The notes beneath the pieces were generated by a model. That model was not told the DNA's origin, did no database searches, and saw nothing but the letters and a program-made list of their open reading frames with translations. Of a stretch of 64,000 nucleotides of DNA, positions 33,797 to 46,000 are shown in pieces. The DNA comes from Mesocentrotus franciscanus. Its lineage: Eukaryota; Echinodermata; Echinoidea; Camarodonta; Strongylocentrotidae. The stretch lies in the NCBI GenBank assembly GCA_037976565.1, contig CP137675.1, positions 6,414,272 to 6,478,271 on the forward strand, in the 5' to 3' direction. The position numbers and the translations under genes are program-made. Position 1 is the stretch's first letter. Each line of letters starts with the position of its first letter.

Positions 33797-33928
33797 AGAG
33801 GCGTCGATACATTTTCAGGATATAGACGTCAAGAGTTTTACCCCTTTGTTCAGGAAACATTCAGTAAATTCCCAAATTTTTAAGGCGACTGCCCTCCCCC
33901 CTCATCCAACCTCGGATTGACGCCCCTG
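33797..33928. mobile_element. Small MITE-like sequence
   Basis: CAGAGGCGTCGATAC at the left and GGATTGACGCCCCTG at the right form an imperfect inverted repeat 132 bases apart. Flanks share only CTATA, so the target duplication is uncertain. Confidence 0.5.
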
Positions 33929-34381
33929 GCTATAAACATATTGTGGCGTAGCGTGAGTCCAGTAATTGATGTCATGAGGGACACATATCCAGTCTGAATG
34001 AAATGCTAGAAAACAAGGCAACTGTGTGAGGGTATGGGTTGGGGGTCTGGTCATCTTATTTTCTTTTCTTCTTGATGCCATTCAATGGGACGGGGGCGTG
34101 CTCATGCCCCTTACCTATGCCACCGTGAGCAATTCCGTACAATAATGTGTCCCGTATATACGACAAATCAGATGTCAATATTTCCACATAATTTTTCTGT
34201 CCAAAAGTGAAAAATCTCTTGATAATTATGATCATCAAATAATGATGCTTTTTGGTATCATTACCTTATAAAGTCATATCCAGAGATTTGAATTAATAGA
34301 TTCAATATAATTGCATGAATGTCATTTGCCATACGGGACACATTAATACAGGGAATCGCCTCAGGGCAGATAACCAACCAA

Positions 34382-34669
34382 TTACCAGGCCCTGCATGAT
34401 AAGATCCTCACTACGGTAGCCCTAAACAACGGCTGAGATACGACGTAGGAGATGGGATTGAGCAGGTTGTTCCCATACGTCAAGAAAGCAAAGAAGACGT
34501 ACAGCTGTATGGGCAGTCGAGGGATGATGAGACGAGAATCGATGGTCAGCAGCAAACTGATCACGCTGAAAGGGATCCAGGTCACTACGAAGGCGACGAT
34601 GATGAGGGAAAGGGTTCTTGTCGCTTTGCGTGACTCGGACGGTGATTCCATCCGCTGTGCGTTCGGTTT
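34382..34669 (-). CDS. GPCR exon 2 (TM6, TM7, short tail)
   Basis: Acceptor CATGCAG, then KPNAQRMESPSESRKATRTL leading into TM6. The tail after NPISY is short and ends RILSCRAW, with a Cys (392) that could be palmitoylated as in related receptors. Confidence 0.9.
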   Translation of the reverse strand, partial: KPNAQRMESPSESRKATRTLSLIIVAFVVTWIPFSVISLLLTIDSRLIIPRLPIQLYVFFAFLTYGNNLLNPISYVVSQPLFRATVVRILSCRAW

Positions 34670-37035
34670 CTGCATGATAATAAAAGCAAATTATGATGGT
34701 AGTAAATAATCGATGAATAGTTTTGAACAAAGACACAATGGCCCACTGATTAAGCTTTTCATATGCCGCTATCCCTTATTTCTATATGATAACACATGTA
34801 GTCCTTATCATATAGAGATAAGGGAATGAGAAATAAATCTCTGTCTTGTCCTAGAACAGCTTTTTTCAACCTTTTACGGAAAGAAATAAAAGGTTTCCCA
34901 TCGAAAGAAATAAAAGGTTTTCCATCACCCTAATCCAAAATTCATTTACAGGAGATTTATGTTTGCATCACTCAGACACTCGTCAAATGTCTCTAAACTT
35001 GAACCCCCAAAATGACACTTTTAATTTGATTTTAAAAAACTCTTTATAACCAACACACTAGTGTGCGGGCACCTCGCTGCCGAATACATGAACACAAAAT
35101 ATCACTATATGTGGTCGATTCGATGCACGAATATGAGGATCTCATTACCCAGAATTATCCTGTTTCTAAATGTTGCGATCGAGTGAGGCGAACGAGCGTG
35201 GTAAACGTGTACATTTTATATAAAAGATATAATATATATTCATGCACCTCGCTGTTAAATAGAAGACAATTTGGACACCTTGTTGCATATGGATGTATTC
35301 AGGAACTTCGATGCCAGAAAGCGAGGAAGAAAGACGTTTTACTATCTTTAAAATGCTATTTCTTCATGAAATTACATACTCTAGCGGTTTCTAATAATTG
35401 GTTTTCACAAATCGACGTTATTCCAAAATAACGATTTTTTTTTTTTTAAATATAGACATATTATTACTATTCTCTCGCGGCACTCCTAGAGATGTCTTGC
35501 GGCACCCGGTTGAAAAACGCTGTCTTAGAATTCACAGAGAAAACGTTCATTCTCGTTTTCTTTGCACAATATAGCCTAACGTTTTACCATGATTACAGGG
35601 AATTGTTTCTTTTTTTCTTTCTTTCATAAATCATCAGTTCTGTCATCTATAATAGCCTACAGTACGTTTCGCTTCAGATTCAAGTTCTTGATAATAGACC
35701 AGTTTGGAGATCACATAGGATACCAAACATCCACATATCTTTAACAAATGGAGAAGTACCTCTTTGCATATTTTGGAATATGTACTGGGGCGTTTCATGA
35801 ATACTATTTGAGTTTGCCCTCTTGAAAAGAATACTTCCACATGTGTGTCATATAATGTACGATCGGTGCACAACTAAAGAATGATTACACAACTTTCAGA
35901 TCAGTTTAACAGTTTTGTACAAATGACCTTAATCCTCCCATGCGCAGATAGTAACTCCGAACTAGTTTATTATCAACAATTATAATTGTAATTATAAGAT
36001 TGTAAAGATAAACAGTTACCGATATTCCGGTATTGGAACAAAGAAATCATGTAGGCTGAAATATATTGAATATATTGTATTCTAATAAGAAGAAATTGCA
36101 AGACAATTCAGAAGATATCATATTAGGCCTACCTGTTTACTTGTAGTGAATCTATTGTCCCGAGAAAAAGACATGGTACCATGACACACTCCAACCTCGG
36201 CCTCATCCACGCCCCCATCACACCGATCTGCGCTTGATGTGTCGTCTTTGATGATGCTGGACTGTGTCTTCTCCGTGGACAACGACGATGACGAGACAGC
36301 CTTCGAGTCAAAATTCTTATTAACACTTCTTCCACCGGCTGTCTTTTGGATCTGAAGAATGATGCGGGTGTAGAGAACGACGATGATGACGAAAGGCAGA
36401 TGAAACTTGCAAACATTCTGGATCATATACGTGATCGGACCCTCAGAGAAGAGCGGTGTGCACTGCGTACCGTTGTCGTGACCGACGACGAACTCCCACA
36501 CGGTGGAGTAGCCCAACCAGAATGAGAGTCCGATCACCCAAGGCAGGCAGTTGATGAGAATGGCCTTTCGTTTGGTACGAGAGATGAAATGATTGATGGG
36601 ATCATAGACAGCTTGGTGTCGATCAGCGCAGATGACGACCACGCTGATGTTGGAACCGTTGACGATCCCACCTGCGACCCCGGTTAAGATCTTACAGACA
36701 TCCTGCGAGAAGGGATAATGACCGTGGTAAGCGTGGGCCACTTGTGCAGACATGGATAATCCGACAAGAAGATCAAGTATGCTGAGGTTGATGATGAAAT
36801 AATTGTTGTAGGTGCGGAGTCGTTTTTCGACAGCGAAGGCCAGCAGGCTGATGGTGTTGGTGATGATGATCAGAGCGGTGAAGACGCCGCTGCAGACAAG
36901 GCTGACGAGACTAGACGGTCGAGACCCAACTCCACCCCCGGGGACTGGTGCTACGTCAGTCACGTTGTCGCTATAATTCTGATCATCGGTCCAAATGATT
37001 GTGTATGACTCTGTTGTATCAAAAATACTTGTCAT
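34382..37035 (-). CDS. Rhodopsin-class GPCR, muscarinic/aminergic-like orphan
   Basis: Two exons give 396 aa with seven membrane helices. The glycosylated N-terminus has NYS (20-22) and NVT (24-26). TM1 is about 43-69; TM2 has LSILDLL with D2.50 (88); C114 and C192 form the usual disulfide; TM3 ends in DRH (138-140) in place of DRY; W166 is W4.50; P214 is P5.50; TM6 reads FVVTWIPF with W6.48 (332); TM7 has Y7.43 (366) and NPISY (372-376). ICL3 is about 85 residues, Ser/Asp-rich, and holds the intron. Sequence around TM4-ECL2 (STVWEFVVG) and TM6 recalls muscarinic receptors, but the amine-binding Asp at 3.32 is Ala (121), so the ligand is unlikely to be a classical amine. It probably acts at the plasma membrane through G proteins. 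Confidence 0.9.
34771..34826. repeat. Stem-loop in GPCR intron
   Basis: ATCCCTTATTTCTATATGAT pairs with the complement strand of ATCATATAGAGATAAGGGA over about 21 pairs, with one G-U-type mismatch and a loop of about 12 bases. No mature small RNA can be claimed from sequence alone. Confidence 0.6.
34857..35522. mobile_element. hAT-like non-autonomous element in GPCR intron
   Basis: Left end CAGCTTTTTTCAACC and right end GGTTGAAAAACGCTG are inverted repeats of the hAT type. The flanks TCCTAGAA (34849-34856) and TCTTAGAA (35523-35530) are an 8-bp target duplication with one change. A 122-codon frame inside has no hAT transposase motif. Confidence 0.88.
36133..37035 (-). CDS. GPCR exon 1 (TM1 to ICL3)
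   Basis: Holds the start, TM1-TM5 and most of ICL3; donor CAG|GTAGGC, phase 0. Unspliced reading would add only a few residues before a stop. Confidence 0.9.
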
Positions 37036-40000
37036 GGCTGGATTCTCAAATATTTAATTCAAGTTTTTAAATTGACGTTTTTTGTTAAGTCCTGTGAACT
37101 ACTAAAAATTGGCTCTTTAAAATGTTACGTCTCTTCCAGTTATACCCTGAATATATTTTGCTTGAAAGCTTAGAAATGACAATATTGGTCATGTAAAATC
37201 TTAACCGCGGGAGTGTCTCTATGCAAAGCAATGCAAAGCACCAATACATTTTCTTACATCCGGATGAAGTGGGAAAAATTGAGTTGAGGTTGAAGTATTT
37301 ATACCATAATTCATTTTGATATGATGCTCTTGAGGTCAGGCAAAAGTAGATCAGCAAAGTGTATAAGACGGTCTGCTCTTATTTTTCGATATTTCACGGT
37401 CATTGGAGAATGATTTCTTAATATTCTACTCGCATGAGAACCCAGAAATCTGACAATTATAACCATTACATTTTCAAGGATCAACTTAATGGATCTTTTA
37501 TTCGCAGTCGATGCGAAATTAAGGGACAAAACGTACGTCCTTCAAGGTTTTATCCACGTCCAACACTTATCTTCCCAACAAAGTATAACGTCTGAGACTC
37601 CGTGTTCGATAACTTAAATTGCTTCATTGTGTTACTATTCTAAAGGAAATAAAAGTACAAGGATTTTATATCTTTTGCGTTTTTCATCTTCTTCTTTTTC
37701 TTCTCCTTGTTATCATAAATAATAATTAGTATTAGCAGTAGTAGTAGTTTCTGTGTTTTTTTTCTTCCCTTTTCTTTTCCGATTTTTTTTCTCTAACCGA
37801 AATTTTCTAAGGGAAAGATATCCATAAATCCGTTTATTCCACCGTTTAAAGCTCTATTTTATGCATGCTATAGTGGAGCGCGAAATCAGGAGATCCTGAA
37901 ACAACATAAAATGCGAGGGAGCAAAGCGACCGGTTATAGAAATGTTCGCACGCGCACGCATATTGGGGGCGTATATGTAATTCTTTATGATCATATTTGT
38001 TAAACTTCCTTTTTCCCTTTCTCTTTTTTGTTTGTTGTTGCGTTTTTGCGTCAAGTGTGGCGTAGGTAGAGTATGTGCCTCCTCTGCAACCCCCTCCCCT
38101 TCCTTGAATACGCCTCTACAAATATATTTTTTCTATTCACTCGGTATTAGATATTCTGCATGAATCCCACTCCGGATCAATTTATCAAGGAATCAATGTC
38201 ATAGTCTGGTAGTTGCATCATTGAACTTCGTTTCTTTTTGTTTCCATTGTTTTGAGATAAGTACATAATCCCCACCTACTTAATCTTCCTTCACTTTTAT
38301 TAGTCAGGCAAGAAAGATATTATGATTCTTCTTTTTCTCTTTTTGTTGTGTTTTCGTATTACGGTCAATGTTACATCGTTTGCTTATACCAATAATGAAG
38401 TTAAATTCCACTTTGTCAAATCTTTTTCATTCTCTTTGTATCGTACTGAATACGTAATCTTTCCATTCACTTTAATTATGCTGAGTAAGACGAGAATCTA
38501 CATTTCCCTCGCCTCGGATTTATTTAAGAAGGATTATTTTTTTTAAGGTATGAATTTACAGTAAATGTCATTTCGTTCGATTACACCATTATGAAAGCTT
38601 CATTTCTTTTGTCAATATAGTTTTGTTCGCTTTATTTTTCTGGGCTGAATACAGATTACCCTGTAGTTGTTGACCTTCCCATTCTGTGTACTAACGGAAC
38701 AAGAACAATCATTGAGATTTTACGATATGGGTGGAGATGCTGCACGAGCGAGCTTTTTCATTAACTGCTAACATGTTCATGGTAGAATTGAATGCATTTC
38801 GGGGGTTGGAATAATACAAAACAAAGAAGAGCCCCTTTTAACCGCTACTTATTGCCTCAAGATTTTGCTTGTTTGTTTGATTTCATTTCAGGCCAGATAT
38901 GCGTCAGTCAACTCACCATTTTGTTACCCACCCTGTAACCATTAGCTAATACATTAGCATAGCTAAAGAGGGGTATGATGACGGGGAAGGGGGAAAGGTC
39001 CATACCGAGCTCCATCTAAATGTACAGGAGTGGGGATTCATTTTTTTGAGGATTAATGTTATGGATTACTTTATTTGGTGTGAGAATCCACGATCAAATA
39101 GTTATAGAATTATCACTGTAAGTATGATAATTATGTTTGGAGCCAGAAGGACGTTAACTCAGATACTTTAATACAGGGATACAAACGCCCTTGTGACTCC
39201 AAACATACGTATTATTTGTGGGAATATTTTGCAGGACAGGTCACCACCACCTTGGGCAATTCGAATTTTAGTTTTCTGATAACAATAGTCGCAACCATGT
39301 CCACACAGATTGATTACGTGGTTAATGACGCATGATTATTATTATCTGTAGGCCTTTTATCAGTGTTTCCGCTAGAACTATTTCCTTTCTCGACCTTGCT
39401 CTTCAAATTTACGTAGCAAGCAAAGTCTTCATTATTACTGAGATATGGTAACTGATTATTTACTTTTTAATCTGATTGCATATTTTTGTAATAATTATTC
39501 TGAATGTAGGCCTTCTAAGTCGTAAAACCTTACGCTTAGTCTTACAATGTACTTTGTACTATGTTCATCATCTAATGTTATATTTTTCTTAAGATTAAAA
39601 AATATACCTATGAAATAAAGAAGTATGAAAACGAAGTATGCATTGATAAAAAAAAAATCTTATATAAAACCACTTACTTGTTTGTTTCAGCATCAGATTG
39701 TCTAAGACTTTTTGATATTCACATATCATATGATATTCAAAAACCTTTAAGTACACAATTACAACGAAACAAAACTCACAAAAACAGACTTGACGAAATA
39801 GTAATTCATCATGATCAAAGTGCAGAACATATCAATTATTAACATAATGATAAGCAGTTTAGTAATTGATAAATTTAGTCATCAAACCTTGTCCGAGTGG
39901 ACTTAAATGTATATATAATTATATATACAACCAATAAAGTAGTCAGACGGTTATTGCTGTGTATTTCATCGTAATAGAGATACGTTATATTATCAAGAAA
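37036..40000. other. Intergenic between GPCR and SRCR gene
   Basis: Divergent promoter space of about 3 kb. It holds a short inverted repeat at 39131-39209 (TTATGTTTGGAGCCA and its near complement), a GCGAGGGAGCAAAGCGACC repeat fragment at 37914, T-rich stretches, and no convincing exon. Confidence 0.6.
39908..39930 (+). promoter_or_regulatory. Possible TATA region of the SRCR gene
   Basis: TATATATAATTATATATAC lies about 80 bases before the ATG, followed by ACCAATAAAG. The spacing suits a core promoter with a short leader, but AT-rich runs are common here. Confidence 0.4.
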
Positions 40001-40073
40001 ATGAAGATTCCCATATTTCTAGCGATGATGGTGTTAAACGTGTTTATTTGTAGGACAGACATGGCTGATGTTG
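40001..40073 (+). CDS. SRCR gene exon 1 (signal peptide)
   Basis: Encodes MKIPIFLAMMVLNVFICRTD then MADV; donor G|GTGAGT in phase 1. Confidence 0.88.
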
Positions 40074-43000
40074 GTGAGTATTGAGACTCTCCTAAAATAT
40101 TCAGAACAGATTGTGTTCTTCAATTTATTCTTCCAGCATGCATTAATATCGATGCTGGCGTAAAGGTAGTGTAAAGAAATTACAAAACGCACACTGATAA
40201 GAAAGGGGCAGATTCAGGATTTTCAGAATGGAGGGGCTGCAAAATTTACTAGACATTGATTTTTACTTGATAGAAACAAAACAAATTTCCCCGATTTTTC
40301 CCTGTCTGGGAATATGCTTTCGGGAATTCCACCGACGCGACACAAAGAGGGCCGAGATTTTTTTCTCCAGACCTTTACAGCCTTTATAGCCTTTTAGGAC
40401 GGTTGTCCCGAAGCAACCTGGATCCGCCAATGGAATAGGGAACTAAAACCTGATAATGTAATCTTTTTGGATTGAAAGGCAACTCCAAAACGCATTTTTC
40501 TCAAATCCACTAAGTAAAGAGAAAACATGAGTTATGGAATCAATACAAACTCGTCTTATAAGTATCATCAGTAATTAAAGAAAGGACATGGTGGGGTAGG
40601 ACTAACCACATTCTTTGAAAAGCTTTGTGAATATATTAATGTGACACTCTCTAGCATGTGTAATTTCATTTCAGAGGGCGACGTCCGACTCGTTGACGGT
40701 GCAAACGCGTACGAAGGTCGTGTCGAGCTCTTCTCTAGAGGACGCTGGGGGACCGTATGTGGTCGCCTGTTCGATAGTGCCGATGGACAAGTAGTGTGCC
40801 ATCAGCTCGGGTACGGCAGTGTGGCATTCAGTTGGAAGCCTGTCTCTATTATGCACGATGCGTATTTTGGCGGGAACTCAGAGATAGCAATAAATCTAGC
40901 TGATGCGAGGTGTGTCGGGGTAGAGGATCGTCTAACTATGTGTGATGGGAGCTGGGGAGATGATGTGCTAGACTGTGATCATTCCTTGGATGTCGGGCTT
41001 ATCTGCTCCTACGGAAATGGTGAGAAATCTTTTTCTTCGAATATGTTTACGCAGTAAAATTTTACAAATTTAAGAGATCATGGCTGATGCTTGACACTGG
41101 ATGAGTTTTCTTCTGTCTTATTGTAAGGTCGACACAATATTATCATCTGTCATTAGGCATACTAGGTAATGGACATCCTTGACGACTACTGGAAACTTGT
41201 AAAAGGACGCAATGGAATGGAGATATTAAAGTAATCACAATGGCAGCCGTTTTGTTAATATTATATCTATACAGAGTTGTGTATGTAAAAAAATCGTTAA
41301 AAACAATCTAATATAAAAGAATAAGAATTGAAAGTGGCAATCTCGTGATATCTTATTTTGTTTGAAATGAACAAAACAAAAAATCTCAAACGAACAGAGC
41401 ATTTAAAGTACATGTATTTACAATACATATATAACTCAAGCGTGTGTATTACAATGAGTATCATATCGTTGATTTATTCCAAGAATACTACATTTATTTC
41501 GAGTATAATTTAGCTAAATTGGAAATGCAGAAATGTCTCTGTTTCTCTTTCTTTTGCATGACATTACTATGTGTTAATCTGATGTTTCTTCCTTATTAAT
41601 AATTCCATTGTTTTTTGGTAGTGTACAGACCTCTCAAAATCAGGCATGTATACAATGATATTCAACCACATTAATCATTCATTTATGCACGTTAGAAACC
41701 GAAGGAGATATCCGACTGATCGGAGCGGGTGTGGGTATCGAATCAGAAGGTCGGATTCAAATAGTACGTCACAATACGTGGGGTACTATCTGCCATCATT
41801 CATGGGATATACAAGGTAAGAAATATTACTGATAATAAAACCATATCCAGAAATTAAACACCTTGTATTATTTGAGTTGAGGGAGGACAGGTAAATCACA
41901 ATTCATTGTCAGTAGGCTACATTTAGTCACAGAATGATGAATTTGATGATAAAGCAGTAATGGCATCTATATGATGAAATGATTTCCCCTTCTGTTTTAA
42001 AGGTTACGATTATAATCATGACGAAAAAAGAGGGCTTGCGCTATATAGAAATGATAATTAGTATAATCAAGGATAGGAATTCTAACTATTATTAGTGCAT
42101 GATTGCCGTAAATTATCTCTGCAATGTCAAGAGACCATGAAGATACATTACGATGCGCCTATCCCTCGCATCTAACAATCGAAGTAGAATGGCAACAAAA
42201 TATATAGTCATGTATAAAGCATTCCATATAATTGTGGATTCTTCTAGGCCCCTGTCAGTCGTAAATATTATGGGAATGGTTTGGGGCACGCACAAAAAAG
42301 CTTTGTCAAACATGAAATCATATACCATCACGGGACAGCATCTTTAAAAATGTTATTGTTAGCTTTCATTAGTATATTTTTTATTTAGTATAAAACTTGC
42401 ACAGTTCATTTGTATAATTAGATAATGCCGTTTACAAAATGAAGTTGTCTGAAAATAATTAAATTGGAACAATAATAATTGTCTTTTAACCCCCCCCCCC
42501 TATCCTGTCGCATGAATCTTTGAGATGCTAACGTTGCATGTCGTCAACTGGGCTTCGAGTTCGCTACCCTTGGGACCAGGAACTCCTACTACGGAGGAGG
42601 CAACCTTGATCAGACTGTAATGTTGAGTAATGTAAGATGTAACGGAACAGAGGAGCATCTCCTTGACTGTGAGAACGATGGATGGGGAGTCGGGGACTGC
42701 GGCAATTTTCACCTGGATGACGCCGGTGTCGTTTGTGCCAATGAAAGTATGGATAACTGTTTGTCGAGTTTCTTTTTTTTTACATTTTTGGTGTCATTAT
42801 TATCAAATGCAGTAACCGTCAAATCAAAAAGTTTGTCAAACTTTAGATTAAAAAAAAAAAAATCTTCCTAGAGGCATGTCGTTTTCTTTCTATGACAGAG
42901 TTTTGAAGTGCGACAGATTATCCTGAATCTGTGTCAACCCTGTGTCGACCCTAATCCTATGGAGCTCATAATCGCCTGGTCGTAGAGATATAACTAGGCG

Positions 43001-46000
43001 TTGTGGCGTGCGCCTGTAATCCAGCTAACAGTGGAAGTTACAAACTGATTCAGCCGAGGACGCAGGTTCGAAACTGAATCGCGTCTTTCGGATGGTGACG
43101 TTAAATGTCGGTCCCCAGACGTAAATAATCATATCTGATTGATACACGTCTGTAAAAACCCAATACACACACATATGTGAAGTGGGTGGAGGTCAGATGG
43201 ACAGATCGTTTGCATAATCTGTGAATAGCTAATTCAGCAAATTATGATAAAATTCAACTCATTAATGTATGATAAATTTTACAGAGACCACAAAAAATAA
43301 AATATAAAGTATATACTTGAACAATAACAAAATCAAATGGCATTCTCCGGTATAGTTTGCGTACATCAATCATTCACCGCCCCCGCCCCCCCCCTTCCCC
43401 ATGTTAATGAGAAACCTGTATATACGGAATTCAGAGAAAGTATGCCATGGATTTAGCCAGATTTGCATGGTTAGGCGAGTTGAAATTTTAGACAGCTTCT
43501 TTGACATATACCCTTGAAATAGGCACTACTAGCTTAAAAAAAAAAACTATTCGCATTGATTGATTTTTCATACACTCTACTCCTCAACATTCTCTTTCTA
43601 TCTTTTCCTTTCTGTCTGATTGTCTGTCCTTGTTTTTATTCTGATTACAGTTTTTGAAGGCACAATGCGGTTAAGGGATGGTGCGAGCGAAGACGAAGGC
43701 CTACTCGGGATCTACCACGGCGGCATCTGGGGCACGATCTGCAATGACGAGTCCTTTTCGGACATCGAAGCACTGGTCGCCTGTCGTCATCTCGGCTACG
43801 ACACGGTGACGTCATTCTCCACATCCGTCACGCCCGTATTGGGTGTTATTCAGCTGGATGCAGTGAGGTGTTATGGGTATGAATTGACTCTTGGTAACTG
43901 CGCTCATGGAGAATGGGGGAATGCTTCATCATCATGTACCCGTGATACGGATGTATGGTTGCGCTGTAGGAATAAACCAGGTAAGAATATAACACCTTCA
44001 CAGGAGCACATCAGGAGCGGTTTTGGGAGATTTTTTTCTACCATTCATTAAACTTGCAAGAATTAGCATGGCACAGGGTGGTCTCCCTTCTTTCCACGCC
44101 CGGTATCTACTTTTGATATTAAGTTCCTGATCGGAAAAATGTCAAAGATGAGTTTAATTGATGAGGACCTATATTGCCCTCCACTGAGTTTGGGTGCACC
44201 CGTAATTCGAACTGATTTGTCACAATCACCCACGTTATATTCATCGTCAGTTTATTGGTGCTGCAACAACTTGGTATCAAACTGAAGAATAAACATCAGC
44301 GTTCAAGTTGACACCAGTTTAATAAGTGTAATAGCGGCATTCTTCAAAATCTAACCATTGTTTGTACTGATAAATATTTAAAATGTATAGACTGATAGCC
44401 AACTAGCATTTGTTTTACTCAAGCAGAAAACTAGTATTTTCATATAGAAGCACATTGACATTACGGGAACACCACAATGCTTTTTTGTTTTGTTTTCTTT
44501 CATGGGAAAGTATGTTTTATTGTTTATTCTATGCTGTTGTGTAACTCTTAAAAGAAAAAGAATGACTAAATGAATATTGGTCAATTCCTGAATCTCATAT
44601 TCTCTCTTTTTCCCTCAGCCGAGCAGGGTGCTGTCCGCCTGGTCGATGGATTTACGACATCACAGGGGCGTGTCGAATACTACGACGACAGTCAATGGTC
44701 AACCATCTGCGACACCGTGGGCAATTTGAGAGGAGCAACCGTGGTGTGTCGGCAACTCGGCTACCTCGCCGCCAGCGAAGCGTTCAGTGGATCGTACTTC
44801 GGCTCAGGGTCGTCGGACCAGCCAATCGACACCTTTAGTTGTCATGGTTACGAGGCGGCGTTTGAAGACTGTGATCGCGTGTTTGGCCCTGAGAGCTGTG
44901 CAAACCATGCGAATGATGCTGGGGTTATCTGCACCGACCAAGGTATGTTTTGGGGTTAAAAACTCTTGTTAATACTATTCCGGTCAGAAAGTGCATAGCC
45001 AGAAGAGAGAGTCATTGATATTGAGAGAATGGTGGGAGATAGGCATTGTTAGTGCAGAACTACCACGATAGAGCTGTAGGGCTGCAGCCCCATAAAAGTT
45101 TGAAATACCTATATTCGGATAACCGTCACCTCATATTCGATCAGCGAGGAGCTCGAGTGATGTCATTTTGGTAGCAAAGGTGCCCAAGTAACCTCATATT
45201 CAGCCTTTCAGTTCAGTTTTGTTTCTTTTATTTCACATGAAAACAATACATTAACAAAACATAGCATATTAACAAAATTGATATTCATGAATAATAAAGA
45301 CATCTACACAGCATAAGCTTGTATTGCATTTACACTAATTTAGTGTAATTTCGAAATTATTTAAAATAATTTCGAAATTACATGTGAATAAAGCAACTTA
45401 TTAAAAGCATAGCTTGTAGAGTTTGTGTTCCTCAAAATCATTTTGACACCGTGTCATTCATATTAAATCAGGTAGAAGTGTAATAATTAAAAAGAAAAAG
45501 AAAAAAGTAAGTATCAAGTATAGCAAAGTATACAGACAAAAACAATGAAATGATATGGATGATGGATGTAAGAAAAAAGAGAAATAGGAAGATAAGGTTA
45601 AAAAAAATGGGAGGCAGAAGAAGATAGAAAAGGACGTTTTAGAATGGAATGTTCAAGGTCGGGAGTCACAGTCGGGAAAATAGAATAGTAGTGCATTACA
45701 CGCACAAATTCAATAATAACAACTTAATATGTTTTTGAAGCTGCCACAGTTTTTAAGCTGTTTGGGATTCGGATCAATGTTGCTCCAGTAGTTTGGTCCT
45801 GTGTATGATATTGTCTTTTGGGCGAAAATTGTCCTGGTTTGAGGAAGATGATAGTTTGCACGTGTTGCATGCCGTGTTTGGTATGTGTGAATACAGTTCA
45901 ATTATGACTGATGGGAGTTCTCGGCGGGATAACTGAAACATAAACAAGCCGAGATTTGAAAGGTATAAATATTGAACTTTTTAAAGTTTGTCTTTCAAAA

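Noticed and set aside
35063..35431. 122-codon frame inside the hAT-like element
   Set aside because: No hAT dimerisation motif or BED finger seen; probably chance in a non-autonomous element.
38322..38546. 74-codon hydrophobic frame
   Set aside because: T-rich sequence, no signal-peptide pattern followed by a domain, no splice support.
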